13,662 nt of DNA, from NCBI GenBank assembly GCA_964469165.1, contig CAYXXZ010000085.1:1-13662 (forward strand), read 5' to 3'. Positions 1 to 7,259 of the stretch are shown one piece after another (position 1 is the first letter of the stretch; each line of letters opens with the position of its first letter). The notes beneath the pieces are model-generated. The model did not search any database. It saw nothing but the letters and a program-made list of their open reading frames with translations, and was not told the DNA's origin. Both the position numbers and the translations under genes were made by a program. The stretch comes from CAYXXZ01 sp964469165. Lineage in GTDB: Bacteria > Pseudomonadota > Gammaproteobacteria > Pseudomonadales > Porticoccaceae.

Positions 1-763
<763 letters not shown>

Positions 764-783
764 GGTGGTTATGGAAATTCTCC

Positions 784-874
784 GTTGACAGTTTTCAGTT
801 AACAGTTTTCAGCCAAGGGGTTCCAAGCACGACAGCTTGCCCACTGACAACTGAAAACTGTTAACTGACAACTC
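784..874. repeat. Inverted repeat between prfB and lysS (family 2)
   Basis: A perfect 17-bp inverted repeat: CAGTTAACAGTTTTCAG at 796-812 pairs with CTGAAAACTGTTAACTG at 851-867 across a 38-nt loop. The left arm also contains a direct repeat, ACAGTTTTCAG at 788-798 and again at 802-812. The 24 nt at 851-874 match 21 of 24 positions of 10614-10637, which lies just 3' of ffh, so this is a dispersed family. It lies 13 nt downstream of the prfB stop. The prfB-lysS transcript would form a long hairpin here. There is no U-tract directly after it, so a terminator role is not clear. Confidence 0.75.
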
Positions 875-886
875 TATTGTCCTGCC

Positions 887-1982
887 CTACAGCCCCGCTT
901 TCAGCGAAGCTTCGATGAATCTGTCGAGATCCCCGTCAAGGACGCCCTGGGTGTTTCGGGTTTCGATGCCAGTGCGCAAATCCTTGATGCGGGCATCGTC
1001 CAGAACATAGGAACGAATCTGGCTGCCCCAGCCGATGTCGGACTTGCTGTCCTCCAGCTTCTGCGCCGCTTCGTTGCGCTTGTGCATCTCCATCTCGTAG
1101 AGCTTGGCTTTCAGCATCTTCCATGCAGTGTCACGGTTGGCGTGCTGGGAGCGCTGGTTCTGGCACTGCACCACGATACCGCTGGCCAGGTGAGTGAGGC
1201 GCACCGCCGAATCGGTTTTGTTCACGTGCTGGCCACCGGCGCCGGAGGCTCGATAGGTATCCTCACGCACATCGGACTTGCTGACTTCGATCTCGATATC
1301 GTCGTCCACTTCGGGGGACACGAACACGGCGGAAAACGATGTATGGCGGCGACCGCCGGAGTCGAACGGCGACTTGCGCACCAGGCGGTGTACACCGACC
1401 TCGGTACGCAGCCAGCCAAAGGCATACTCGCCCTGCACGTGGACCGTGGCGCTCTTGATACCCGCCACATCACCGCCCGAACACTCCACCAACTCGGTCT
1501 TGAAACCCTTGTGGTCGGCCCAGCGCAGATACATTCGCAGCAGCATTTCCGCCCAGTCCTGGGCCTCAGTGCCGCCGGAGCCGGCCTGAATATCCAGGTA
1601 GGCGTTGTTGGCATCCATCTCGCCGGAGAACATGCGGCGAAATTCCAATGTCGCGAGTTCGGCTTCGAGCCGGGTCAACTCGCCGCGAATTTCCTCCACC
1701 GTATCTTCGTCGTCCTCCTCCACAGCCATGTCGAGCAGTTCGCGCGCATCGGCGATGCCGCTATCCAGTGTTTCGATGGTGTTGACGATGGCTTCCAGGG
1801 AGGAGCGCTCGCGCCCGAGGGCCTGCGCTTTTTCCGGATTGTTCCACACCGCGGCATCGCCGAGCTCGAGCTCGACTTCGGTCAGCCGTTCTTTCTTGTT
1901 GGCATAGTCAAAGATACCCCCTGAGCACGTCGGTGCGTGCCTGGAGATCGTCGAATGTATTGAGGATGGGATTGATTTCCAA
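887..1982 (-). CDS. prfB: Peptide chain release factor 2, made by programmed +1 frameshift
   Basis: RF2 recognises UGA and UAA stop codons in the ribosomal A site and triggers hydrolysis of peptidyl-tRNA. The gene is split: a 24-codon zero-frame leader (1982-1911, MEINPILNTFDDLQARTD...) ends at an in-frame TGA (1910-1908). The remaining 340 residues are read in the +1 frame (1909-887), so the CDS is the join of 1982-1911 and 1909-887. The total is 364 residues, against 365 in E. coli. The SPF stop-codon recognition tripeptide is at about 204-206 and the catalytic GGQ at about 249-251, within RASGAGGQHVN. The residue corresponding to E. coli K-12 Thr246 is Ala, as in most bacteria. Start: TTG at 1982, with an AAGG about 9 nt upstream; no ATG fits. 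A promoter lies just upstream (2042-2070). Order recJ-prfB-lysS matches E. coli, but the recJ-prfB gap here is 465 bp and full of repeats. Confidence 0.97.
1907..1922 (-). promoter_or_regulatory. prfB: RF2 programmed +1 frameshift site
   Basis: The minus strand reads AGG GGG TAT CTT TGA C. This is the classical autoregulatory site: an internal Shine-Dalgarno AGGGGG (1922-1917), the slippery CTT (1913-1911), then a TGA followed by C, which gives weak termination. When RF2 is scarce the ribosome pauses at TGA, slips from CUU to UUU and continues in the +1 frame as GAC TAT GCC. The local sequence is the same as the E. coli site as I recall it. Confidence 0.96.
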
Positions 1983-2041
1983 CGTGTCGCACCTTGTTTC
2001 GCGGCGCCGGTGAACCGGGCCCGGGTCAGAAGAAGGCCGTC

Positions 2042-2070
2042 ATTCTAACGGATTCACCGGCGCTTGAAAA
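2042..2070 (-). promoter_or_regulatory. Likely sigma-70 promoter of prfB-lysS
   Basis: On the minus strand TTTTCA (2070-2065, 4 of 6 to TTGACA) is followed after exactly 17 nt by TAGAAT (2047-2042, 5 of 6 to TATAAT). Transcription would begin near 2035, leaving a leader of about 50 nt before the TTG start of prfB. The sequence after the -10 is GC-rich (GACGGCC). A separate prfB promoter makes sense because strong hairpins separate it from recJ. Confidence 0.5.
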
Positions 2071-2123
2071 ACGCGACACCGCTGTGAAGAGGCTGATTTT
2101 CAACGTTCCTCGCAACGTACACT

Positions 2124-2207
2124 GTGAGCTACAAGCCGTAAGCTTTAAGCCGGAGCGCTGGGAGAGCGGGGGTCTGCCGCGGCTCAACCTAGAGCTTACA
2201 GCTCAAC
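2124..2207 (+). repeat. Family 1 palindromic repeat, copy A (degenerate)
   Basis: About 84 bp, in the same orientation as the copy at 10473-10560. The left arm reads GAGCTACAAGCCGTAAGC followed by TTTAAG. The right arm, ending AGAGCTTACAGCTCAAC, has lost 7 bp between two CTTA repeats relative to copy C. The 37-bp core starts GGAGCGCTGGGAGAG and ends in CTCAAC, and is the most diverged core. It contains no coding potential and is about 240 bp downstream of the recJ stop. The 465-bp recJ-prfB gap (1983-2447) contains the prfB promoter, this copy, a large inverted repeat and a relic core, and I see no gene in it. Confidence 0.8.
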
Positions 2208-2242
2208 GACTTTATGTGTAATAAACCGTGGCGCCGCTGTGA

Positions 2243-2360
2243 GGCCTCTGTCTGGGGGGGTGGGCCTGCCAAGACCGTCAGCGCCAGGGATGGCGCTGTC
2301 GAGCCCCCAGGGATGGGATCTCGGCGTGTCTTGGCAGGCCCACCCCCCCAGGCAGAGGCC
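2243..2360. repeat. 118-bp cruciform element with 33-bp inverted arms
   Basis: Arms at 2243-2275 and 2328-2360 are reverse complements at 32 of 33 positions. The only mismatch lies in the GTCTGG/CCAGGC segment. Each arm contains a run of seven G or C. The 52-nt interior holds a perfect 8-bp hairpin, CAGCGCCA-GGGA-TGGCGCTG (2279-2298), and a second copy of its CCAGGGATGG motif (2284-2293 and 2307-2316). No ORF and no obvious target-site duplication were seen. On RNA it would form a very stable two-tier stem-loop downstream of recJ. It resembles an intergenic MITE or REP-type element; no recognised family was assigned. Confidence 0.85.
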
Positions 2361-2367
2361 CGGATAC

Positions 2368-2404
2368 GGAGTGCTGGAAGAGCTGGGCTCTGCCAGAGTT
2401 TAAC
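2368..2404 (+). repeat. Family 1 repeat, core-only relic (copy D)
   Basis: A 37-nt stretch beginning GGAGTGCTGGAAGAG and ending GCCAGAGTTTAAC matches the core of copy C (10499-10535) at 29 of 37 positions without gaps. The AGCTTAC-rich arms present in the full copies are missing on both sides. It starts 7 nt beyond the right arm of the 118-bp cruciform element. Either the arms have decayed, or the core can exist independently. Confidence 0.6.
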
Positions 2405-2447
2405 CCAGGGTCTGTCAACGCGACTTGAATAGCCGGCGCCGGTACGC

Positions 2448-4187
2448 TCAGCCGAACGAAAGTATCCGCTCGACCATCAATTGCAGCGACTCCCGCCCTT
2501 TCCAGGCGTTGACGTCGAGGCGGTAAAGCAGAGAAACGCGGCGGTCGTTATCCCGCGCGGCGATACTGCTCAGGATATCTTCGCCGACATTGAAGGCGAT
2601 GGCATCCAGCAATTGCGCGCTGTCGCCCGGCATGGCGAGGGTGAATTTCAGATGCTTGCCGCCCAGTACCCGCTGCTGGATAACGGCGAACTCGCCCTGA
2701 AATACCGGCTCGGGAAAGTGTTGCCCCCAGGGGCCACCGTGGCGCAAGGCGCGGGCCGCGTCCAGCGTGAGGTCCGCAAGTGCCAGGGAACCATCGGTGG
2801 CGATTTCTTCTTCGAGATCTTCGGCGCGCAGCTGGCGGCGCACTTCACGATCGAAAGCGTCCCGAAAAAATTCGAGATTCTCGCGCGCAAGACTGAGGCC
2901 CGCCGCCATGGCGTGACCACCGAATTTGCTCACCAGGCCGGGATTGGCAGCGGCGACGGCGTCCAGGGCATCGCGAATATGAAATCCCCGAATGGAGCGC
3001 GCCGATCCCTTGAGCTCGCCGTTGTCGCCCTGCGCGAAAGCAATCACCGGGCGGTGGTAGCGTTCCTTGATGCGCGAGGCCAGCAGACCGACGACACCCT
3101 GGTGCCAGGCACCGTCGTAAAGACACAGCCCCCAGGGCAAGGCGCGGTCTTCGAAGTGAAGCTTTTCCACGATGCGCAGGGCTTCCTGCTGCATGCCCGC
3201 CTCGATCTCGCGCCGGTCGCTATTGAGTTCGTTGAGCTGACCCGCCAGTTCACGGGCCAGTGCGTAGTTATCGGTGAGCAGACATTGGATTCCCAGCGTC
3301 ATGTCGTCGAGACGGCCCGCGGCATTGAGGCGCGGTCCGGCGGCAAAACCAAAATCCGCTGCCACGGTTCGCGCCAGGTCGCGCCCCGCCACCTCGAGCA
3401 ATGCGCGAATGCCGGGGCGACATTGCCCGGCGCGCACGCGCTGCAAACCCTGGTGGACGAGGATGCGGTTGAGGCGATCCAGCGGCACCACATCGGCAAC
3501 CGTGCCCAGCGCCACCAGGTCGAGCCAGGTCGCCATATTGGGTTCATCGATACCCTTGTCGGCAAACCAGGCGCTCGCCCGCAATCTGGCACGCAGTGCG
3601 CTCAACACATAGAAAGCCACTCCGACGCCCGCGAGATGCTTACCGGGAAAGTCGCAATTGGGCTGGTTGGGATTGACGATGGCATCCGCCTGCGGCAGCA
3701 CGCTGCCCGGCAAGTGATGGTCGGTAACCAGTACCTTCATGCCAAGGGCGCGCGCCGCGGCGACACCCTCGATGCTGGAAATGCCGTTGTCCACGGTGAT
3801 CAACAGATCCGGCGCGGTAGCCTGCGCAAGCTGGACGATCTCGGGGGTCAGGCCATAGCCGAACTCGAAGCGGTTCGGCACCAGAAAACTCACCTCTCGC
3901 AAACCCATGGCGCGCAACGCCAGCACCATGAGAGCCGTGCTGGTGGCGCCATCGGCATCGAAATCACCAACGATCAGCACGCGCTGCTGTTCGCGCAAGG
4001 CGGTTTCGAGCAGCGTCAGGGCCACATCGAGACCGGCCAGTGTCGGCTGATGCAGCTCGGCGAGCTGGCGCCCCAACTGCCCGTCACCCAGGACTCCGCG
4101 CGCGGCGTAGACCCTGCGCAGCAGGGGATGCAGGTCGGTCGCGAACGCCGCAGGAATGTCCGGTACCTGACGCTCCCTGATTTTCAT
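2448..4187 (-). CDS. recJ: Single-stranded-DNA-specific exonuclease RecJ
   Basis: RecJ degrades single-stranded DNA 5' to 3' in RecF-pathway recombination, mismatch repair and base excision repair. The protein has 579 residues (E. coli 577) and shows the DHH phosphoesterase core: DFDADGATS at 75-83, LLITVDNG at 128-135, DHH at 156-158 and LDLVALGTVADVVPL around 222-236. The DHHA1 domain follows with SARSIRGFHIRDALD (395-409) and KFGGHAMAAGLSL (421-433). An OB-type C-terminal domain is expected in the remainder. All metal-binding motifs visible are intact. Start ATG at 4187 is preceded by CACGAG. It begins only 18 nt after the thrC stop, so the two are probably co-transcribed. The 3' side is followed by strong repeat hairpins rather than directly by prfB. 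Confidence 0.98.
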   Translation of the reverse strand: MKIRERQVPDIPAAFATDLHPLLRRVYAARGVLGDGQLGRQLAELHQPTLAGLDVALTLLETALREQQRVLIVGDFDADGATSTALMVLALRAMGLREVSFLVPNRFEFGYGLTPEIVQLAQATAPDLLITVDNGISSIEGVAAARALGMKVLVTDHHLPGSVLPQADAIVNPNQPNCDFPGKHLAGVGVAFYVLSALRARLRASAWFADKGIDEPNMATWLDLVALGTVADVVPLDRLNRILVHQGLQRVRAGQCRPGIRALLEVAGRDLARTVAADFGFAAGPRLNAAGRLDDMTLGIQCLLTDNYALARELAGQLNELNSDRREIEAGMQQEALRIVEKLHFEDRALPWGLCLYDGAWHQGVVGLLASRIKERYHRPVIAFAQGDNGELKGSARSIRGFHIRDALDAVAAANPGLVSKFGGHAMAAGLSLARENLEFFRDAFDREVRRQLRAEDLEEEIATDGSLALADLTLDAARALRHGGPWGQHFPEPVFQGEFAVIQQRVLGGKHLKFTLAMPGDSAQLLDAIAFNVGEDILSSIAARDNDRRVSLLYRLDVNAWKGRESLQLMVERILSFG

Positions 4188-4195
4188 TGCTCGTG

Positions 4196-4217
4196 ATCAG
4201 CGCCTTCAGGCGCTGAT
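4196..4217 (-). other. Hairpin enclosing the thrC stop codon at the thrC-recJ junction
   Basis: ATCAGCGCC (4196-4204) and GGCGCTGAT (4209-4217) form a perfect 9-bp stem around a 4-nt loop. On the mRNA the loop is UGAA, which contains the UGA stop of thrC. The recJ ribosome-binding region (CACGAG) begins immediately after the stem. There is no U-tract, so it is not a standard terminator. A ribosome finishing thrC would have to melt it, which suggests coupling of recJ translation to thrC; this role is inferred. Confidence 0.6.
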
Positions 4218-5606
4218 GTTGTCCGCCATGAAGCGCTGCACCGCCGCGATGTCGTCGGCGATCACCTCGTAGCGTTCCTCCCGCTCGAACAAGTCCGCCA
4301 TATGCGCCGGCAGTGGCGGCTCACCGGGGAATCCCGCTTTCTGCACCGCTTCGGGAAATTTCGCGGGATGGGCGGTGGCCAACGCGATCATGGGAACGCT
4401 GTCGTCAGTACGGCAGCGGCGGCCCGCTTCAACGCCGATGGCGCTGTGTGGATCGAGCAGGTAGCCGCTGGTTTCGTATTCGCCGCGAATTGCCGCCACG
4501 GTCTGTTCGTCATCCACGCGACAGCTGGCGAACAACCCCTTGGCAGCGGTCAACGCCTGCTCGGAAAGCCTCAGGCTGCCTGTGCCCCTGAAGTCGTCCA
4601 TCAGAGTGGCAATGGCCGCACCGTCCCGTCCGTAGAGGTCGAACAGCAGGCGCTCGAAATTGCTCGATACCATGATGTCCATGGACGGCGACAAGCTGTG
4701 TGTCAGCGCCTGCTTGCTGTGGTCGTTGCTGCTGATGCAGCGGTGGAGAATATCGTTGGCGTTGGTGGCGATCACCAGCTGCTGCACGGGCAAGCCCATT
4801 CTGTGGGCGAGGTAACCCGCGAAGATGTCTCCGAAGTTGCCGGTCGGCACCGCAAAGCTGACCGGCCGATGAGGCGCGCCCAGCGCCAGGGCCGCCCAGA
4901 AGTAATAGACGATCTGCGCCATGATGCGCGCCCAGTTGATGGAGTTCACCGCCACCAGCTGGCGATCGCCCGGCAAAAAGCCCTGATCGGCAAAACTGGC
5001 CTTGACCATGTTCTGGCAGTCGTCGAAGTTCCCCTGCAGCGCGATGTTGTGGATATTGTCGCCCACCACCGTGGTCATCTGCCGGCGTTGCACATCGGAC
5101 ACCCGGTTGTGGGGATGAAGAATGAAAATATCGATGTTGCGGCAGCGGCGGCAACCCTCGATGGCGGCCGAGCCGGTGTCGCCGGACGTGGCGCCCATGA
5201 TCACCGCCTTCTGGCCGCGTTTTGCCAGCAGGTAATCCAGCACGTGGCCGAGGAACTGCAGGGCGAAATCCTTGAAGGCCAGGGTGGGGCCGTGGAACAG
5301 CTCGAGAACCCAGTCGTTGTGGCCCGTCTGCACCAGCGGCGCAATGGCGCGATGGCGGAAGGTGCCGTAAGACAGATCGATGATGCGCTTGAGTTCGGCA
5401 TCGGGAATGGCACCCGCGACGAAGGGCGCCATTACTCGAAACGCCAGACTCCGGTAATCCAGCCCGGCCCAGGACGCGATCTCGTCCCGGCTGAGCCTGG
5501 GCAAACTTTCCGGCACGAACAATCCGCCGTCGGGCGCCAGTCCGGCCAGAACCACGTCTTCGAAGGTTTGCGGGGTCACGCCGCCGCGGGTGCTGATATA
5601 TTTCAT
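4206..5606 (-). CDS. thrC: Threonine synthase
   Basis: PLP-dependent enzyme converting O-phospho-L-homoserine to L-threonine, the last step of threonine synthesis. The 466 residues match the longer threonine synthase class found in proteobacteria. It begins MKYISTRGGVTPQTFEDVVLAGLAPDGGLFVPE, typical of the N-terminal domain. The PLP-binding lysine is Lys112 in FHGPTLAFKDFALQFLG, and the phosphate-binding loop GATSGDTGSAAIEG is at 138-151. A third typical segment is VPTGNFGDIFAGYLA. Start ATG at 5606; no strong Shine-Dalgarno is visible. It follows hom in the pathway order but is 219 bp away, with two palindromic elements between. It ends 18 nt before recJ. Confidence 0.98.
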   Translation of the reverse strand: MKYISTRGGVTPQTFEDVVLAGLAPDGGLFVPESLPRLSRDEIASWAGLDYRSLAFRVMAPFVAGAIPDAELKRIIDLSYGTFRHRAIAPLVQTGHNDWVLELFHGPTLAFKDFALQFLGHVLDYLLAKRGQKAVIMGATSGDTGSAAIEGCRRCRNIDIFILHPHNRVSDVQRRQMTTVVGDNIHNIALQGNFDDCQNMVKASFADQGFLPGDRQLVAVNSINWARIMAQIVYYFWAALALGAPHRPVSFAVPTGNFGDIFAGYLAHRMGLPVQQLVIATNANDILHRCISSNDHSKQALTHSLSPSMDIMVSSNFERLLFDLYGRDGAAIATLMDDFRGTGSLRLSEQALTAAKGLFASCRVDDEQTVAAIRGEYETSGYLLDPHSAIGVEAGRRCRTDDSVPMIALATAHPAKFPEAVQKAGFPGEPPLPAHMADLFEREERYEVIADDIAAVQRFMADNISA

Positions 5607-5657
5607 TGGGTTACCGCTTACTTACACAAATCGGAATTTTGGGGCACGGTTGTTGTC

Positions 5658-5745
5658 GAGCCATAAGCTGTAAGCTCTAAGTTGAACGCTGGCAGAACGC
5701 AGTTCTTGCAGCGCCCCTGCTTAAAGCTTATGGCTTGCAGCTCAC
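5658..5745 (-). repeat. Family 1 palindromic repeat, copy B
   Basis: An 88-bp element between hom and thrC, inverted relative to the copy at 10473-10560: it matches the reverse complement of that copy nearly base for base. Arms read GAGCCATAAGCTGTAAGC at the left and GCTTATGGCTTGCAGCTC at the right, so compensatory-looking changes keep much of the pairing. The central CAGAACGCAGTTCTTG is itself an inverted repeat. It sits about 50 nt upstream of the thrC start and so would be in the 5' untranslated region of a hom-thrC transcript. Confidence 0.85.
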
Positions 5746-5763
5746 TCTACCTCACGCAGGGAT

Positions 5764-5808
5764 GTAGCCTGAATCTTCGACTACCGGGTAAAAGATTACC
5801 CAGGCTAC
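5764..5808. repeat. 45-nt hairpin element downstream of hom
   Basis: GTAGCCTG (5764-5771) and CAGGCTAC (5801-5808) form outer 8-bp arms. Inside, AATCTT and AAGATT can also pair, and GGGTA...TACCC gives a competing smaller hairpin. It begins 17 nt past the hom stop on the transcript. No U-tract follows, so a role in RNA 3' end protection is more likely than intrinsic termination. Unrelated in sequence to the adjacent 88-bp element. Confidence 0.55.
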
Positions 5809-5825
5809 ACCGCTCCCACGCGAAA

Positions 5826-7133
5826 CTATTTATCCAGCGCTTCCACCCGGATATGCACCACCGGCGCGACAATCGCATCCAGAGACTCGATGGCGCGCAA
5901 TGCCGCGCGCAGTTCCCGCTCCAGCGCCTTGTTGGTCAGCATGATGAGCGGCACGTGGTGCTCACCGGGCTCGGGGCCCTTCTGAATGATGGCTTCGATG
6001 CTGATGCCGTGGTCACTCATGATGGTCGCAACCCGCGACAACACGCCCGGCTTGTCGAGCGCGCGCATGCGCAGGTAGTAGGCCGTTTCCACCTCGTCGA
6101 TGGGCAGCACCTTGAGGGCGTTGAAACTGATATTGGTAAATGCGAGATAGGGCACGCGCGCCTCGGGTGCCACATTCAGCGCCCGCGCCACGTCGATGAT
6201 GTCCGCCACCACGGCGGACGCGGTGGGCTCGTCACCGGCGCCGGCCCCGTAGAACAAGGTGGGCCCGACGGCGTCGCCCTTCACCATGACGGCGTTCATC
6301 ACACCGTCCACTTCGGCTATCAGGCTGTTGTCGGGCACCAGCGTGGGATGAACCCGCAGCTCCACACCCTTGTCCGTCTGGCGGCCAATGCCGAGGCTCT
6401 TGATGCGATAGCCCAGCTCACGGGCATAGGCCACATCCTGCAGATCGAGGTTGCCGATGCCCTCGGTGTAGACCTTGTCGAACTCCAGGGGAATGCCGAA
6501 TGCCAGCGCCGCGAGGATCACCAGCTTGTGAGCTGCGTCGATACCCTCCACATCGAAGGTCGGGTCCGCTTCCGCGTATCCCTTGGCCTGCGCCTCGGCA
6601 AGCACGTCGTCGAAGGCTCTGCCCTGCTCTTCCATCGCGGTGAGAATGAAGTTGCTGGTGCCATTGATGATGCCCGCCACCCATTCGATACGATTGGCGC
6701 CAAGGCCCTCGCGCAAGGTTTTGATGATGGGAATGCCGCCTGCCACGGCGGCCTCGAAGGCGACCATTACACCCTTCTGATTGGCGGCCGCGAAAATTTC
6801 GTTGCCGAACTGGGCGATGAGTGCCTTGTTGGCAGTGACCACGTGCTTGCCATTGGCAATGGCCTCGAGCACCAGCTGACGAGCGGTGGTGGTGCCGCCG
6901 ATCAGCTCCACCACCACATCCACATCGGGATTTCTGACAACCTCGAAAATCTCGCGGGTGACAGCGACGTCACCCAGGTCGACAGCCGCGTTGTCACGTC
7001 GCGCAGCCACCTGAACGATGCGGATATCGGCACCGGCCCGGGCATTGATCAGAGCGGTATTGCGCGTCAGCACATTGAAGGTGCCACCGCCAACCGTGCC
7101 CAGGCCACAGATTCCAACTCTTACTGTTTTCAA
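5826..7133 (-). CDS. hom: Homoserine dehydrogenase (ACT domain, monofunctional)
   Basis: NAD(P)-dependent reduction of aspartate semialdehyde to homoserine, the branch-point step to threonine and methionine. Residues 4-17 hold the Rossmann loop VRVGICGLGTVGGG. VVELIGGTTTA and HVVTANKALIA (97-107, Lys103) follow, then the substrate domain with IINGTSNFILTAM and GYAEADPTFDVEGIDAAHK. The C-terminus (about 352-426, YYLRMRALDKPGVLSRVATIMSDHGI) is an ACT domain, implying allosteric control, usually by threonine. No aspartokinase domain is fused. Start: TTG at 7133 gives 435 residues, has GGTGA 5 nt upstream and matches the N-terminus of pseudomonad Hom. GTG at 7142 is the alternative. An upstream in-frame TTG at 7166 falls inside the promoter and is rejected. 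dsbC lies upstream, 126 bp away. Confidence 0.97.
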   Translation of the reverse strand: MKTVRVGICGLGTVGGGTFNVLTRNTALINARAGADIRIVQVAARRDNAAVDLGDVAVTREIFEVVRNPDVDVVVELIGGTTTARQLVLEAIANGKHVVTANKALIAQFGNEIFAAANQKGVMVAFEAAVAGGIPIIKTLREGLGANRIEWVAGIINGTSNFILTAMEEQGRAFDDVLAEAQAKGYAEADPTFDVEGIDAAHKLVILAALAFGIPLEFDKVYTEGIGNLDLQDVAYARELGYRIKSLGIGRQTDKGVELRVHPTLVPDNSLIAEVDGVMNAVMVKGDAVGPTLFYGAGAGDEPTASAVVADIIDVARALNVAPEARVPYLAFTNISFNALKVLPIDEVETAYYLRMRALDKPGVLSRVATIMSDHGISIEAIIQKGPEPGEHHVPLIMLTNKALERELRAALRAIESLDAIVAPVVHIRVEALDK

Positions 7134-7165
7134 GTACTTCACCGCCAAAATGACAAAAGGAGGCA

Positions 7166-7194
7166 ACCATAAAGGGGCGTCATCAGGCTGTCAA
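7166..7194 (-). promoter_or_regulatory. Sigma-70 promoter of hom
   Basis: A perfect -35 TTGACA (7194-7189) is followed after 17 nt by TATGGT (7171-7166, 4 of 6). Transcription would begin near 7159, giving a leader of about 26 nt to the TTG start. This is the best promoter in the window by -35 match and shows hom is not dependent on dsbC transcription. No threonine or isoleucine-rich leader peptide fits in such a short leader, so thr-operon attenuation is not supported. Confidence 0.65.
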
Positions 7195-7259
7195 CAAACC
7201 GTAAACAGCTGTTGGCACAACGCAAAATCCAGCCGCTGGGCGCTCGCCCCGACGCCGCG

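Noticed and set aside
1082..1924. 280-residue open frame opposite prfB
   Set aside because: Antisense shadow; prfB on the minus strand is complete with all motifs.
2243..2360. CRISPR or transposon terminal inverted repeats
   Set aside because: Only 52 nt between the arms, no transposase, and no regular repeat-spacer array.
1994..2432. Small plus-strand ORFs (75 and 72 codons) in the prfB-recJ gap
   Set aside because: They are built from the promoter and palindromic repeats, lack ribosome sites and show no protein-like composition.
2481..4196. 571-residue open frame on the plus strand opposite recJ
   Set aside because: Mirror frame of a GC-rich gene; no recognisable domain, while the minus strand encodes complete RecJ.
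4302..5666. 454-residue open frame opposite thrC
   Set aside because: Histidine, glycine and alanine-rich shadow of thrC codons, no family resemblance and it runs through copy B edge sequence.
5658..5745. Integron attC site
   Set aside because: Palindromic and of plausible size, but no RYYYAAC/GTTRRRY core pair at the ends and no cassette genes nearby.
7134..7166. Extended hom start at TTG 7166
   Set aside because: It would lie inside the -10 of the TTGACA promoter, has no ribosome site, and adds residues absent from homologues.
5682..7172. 496-residue open frame opposite hom, starting in the 88-bp repeat
   Set aside because: Shadow frame; its start lies within the repeat and its body is entirely antisense to hom.
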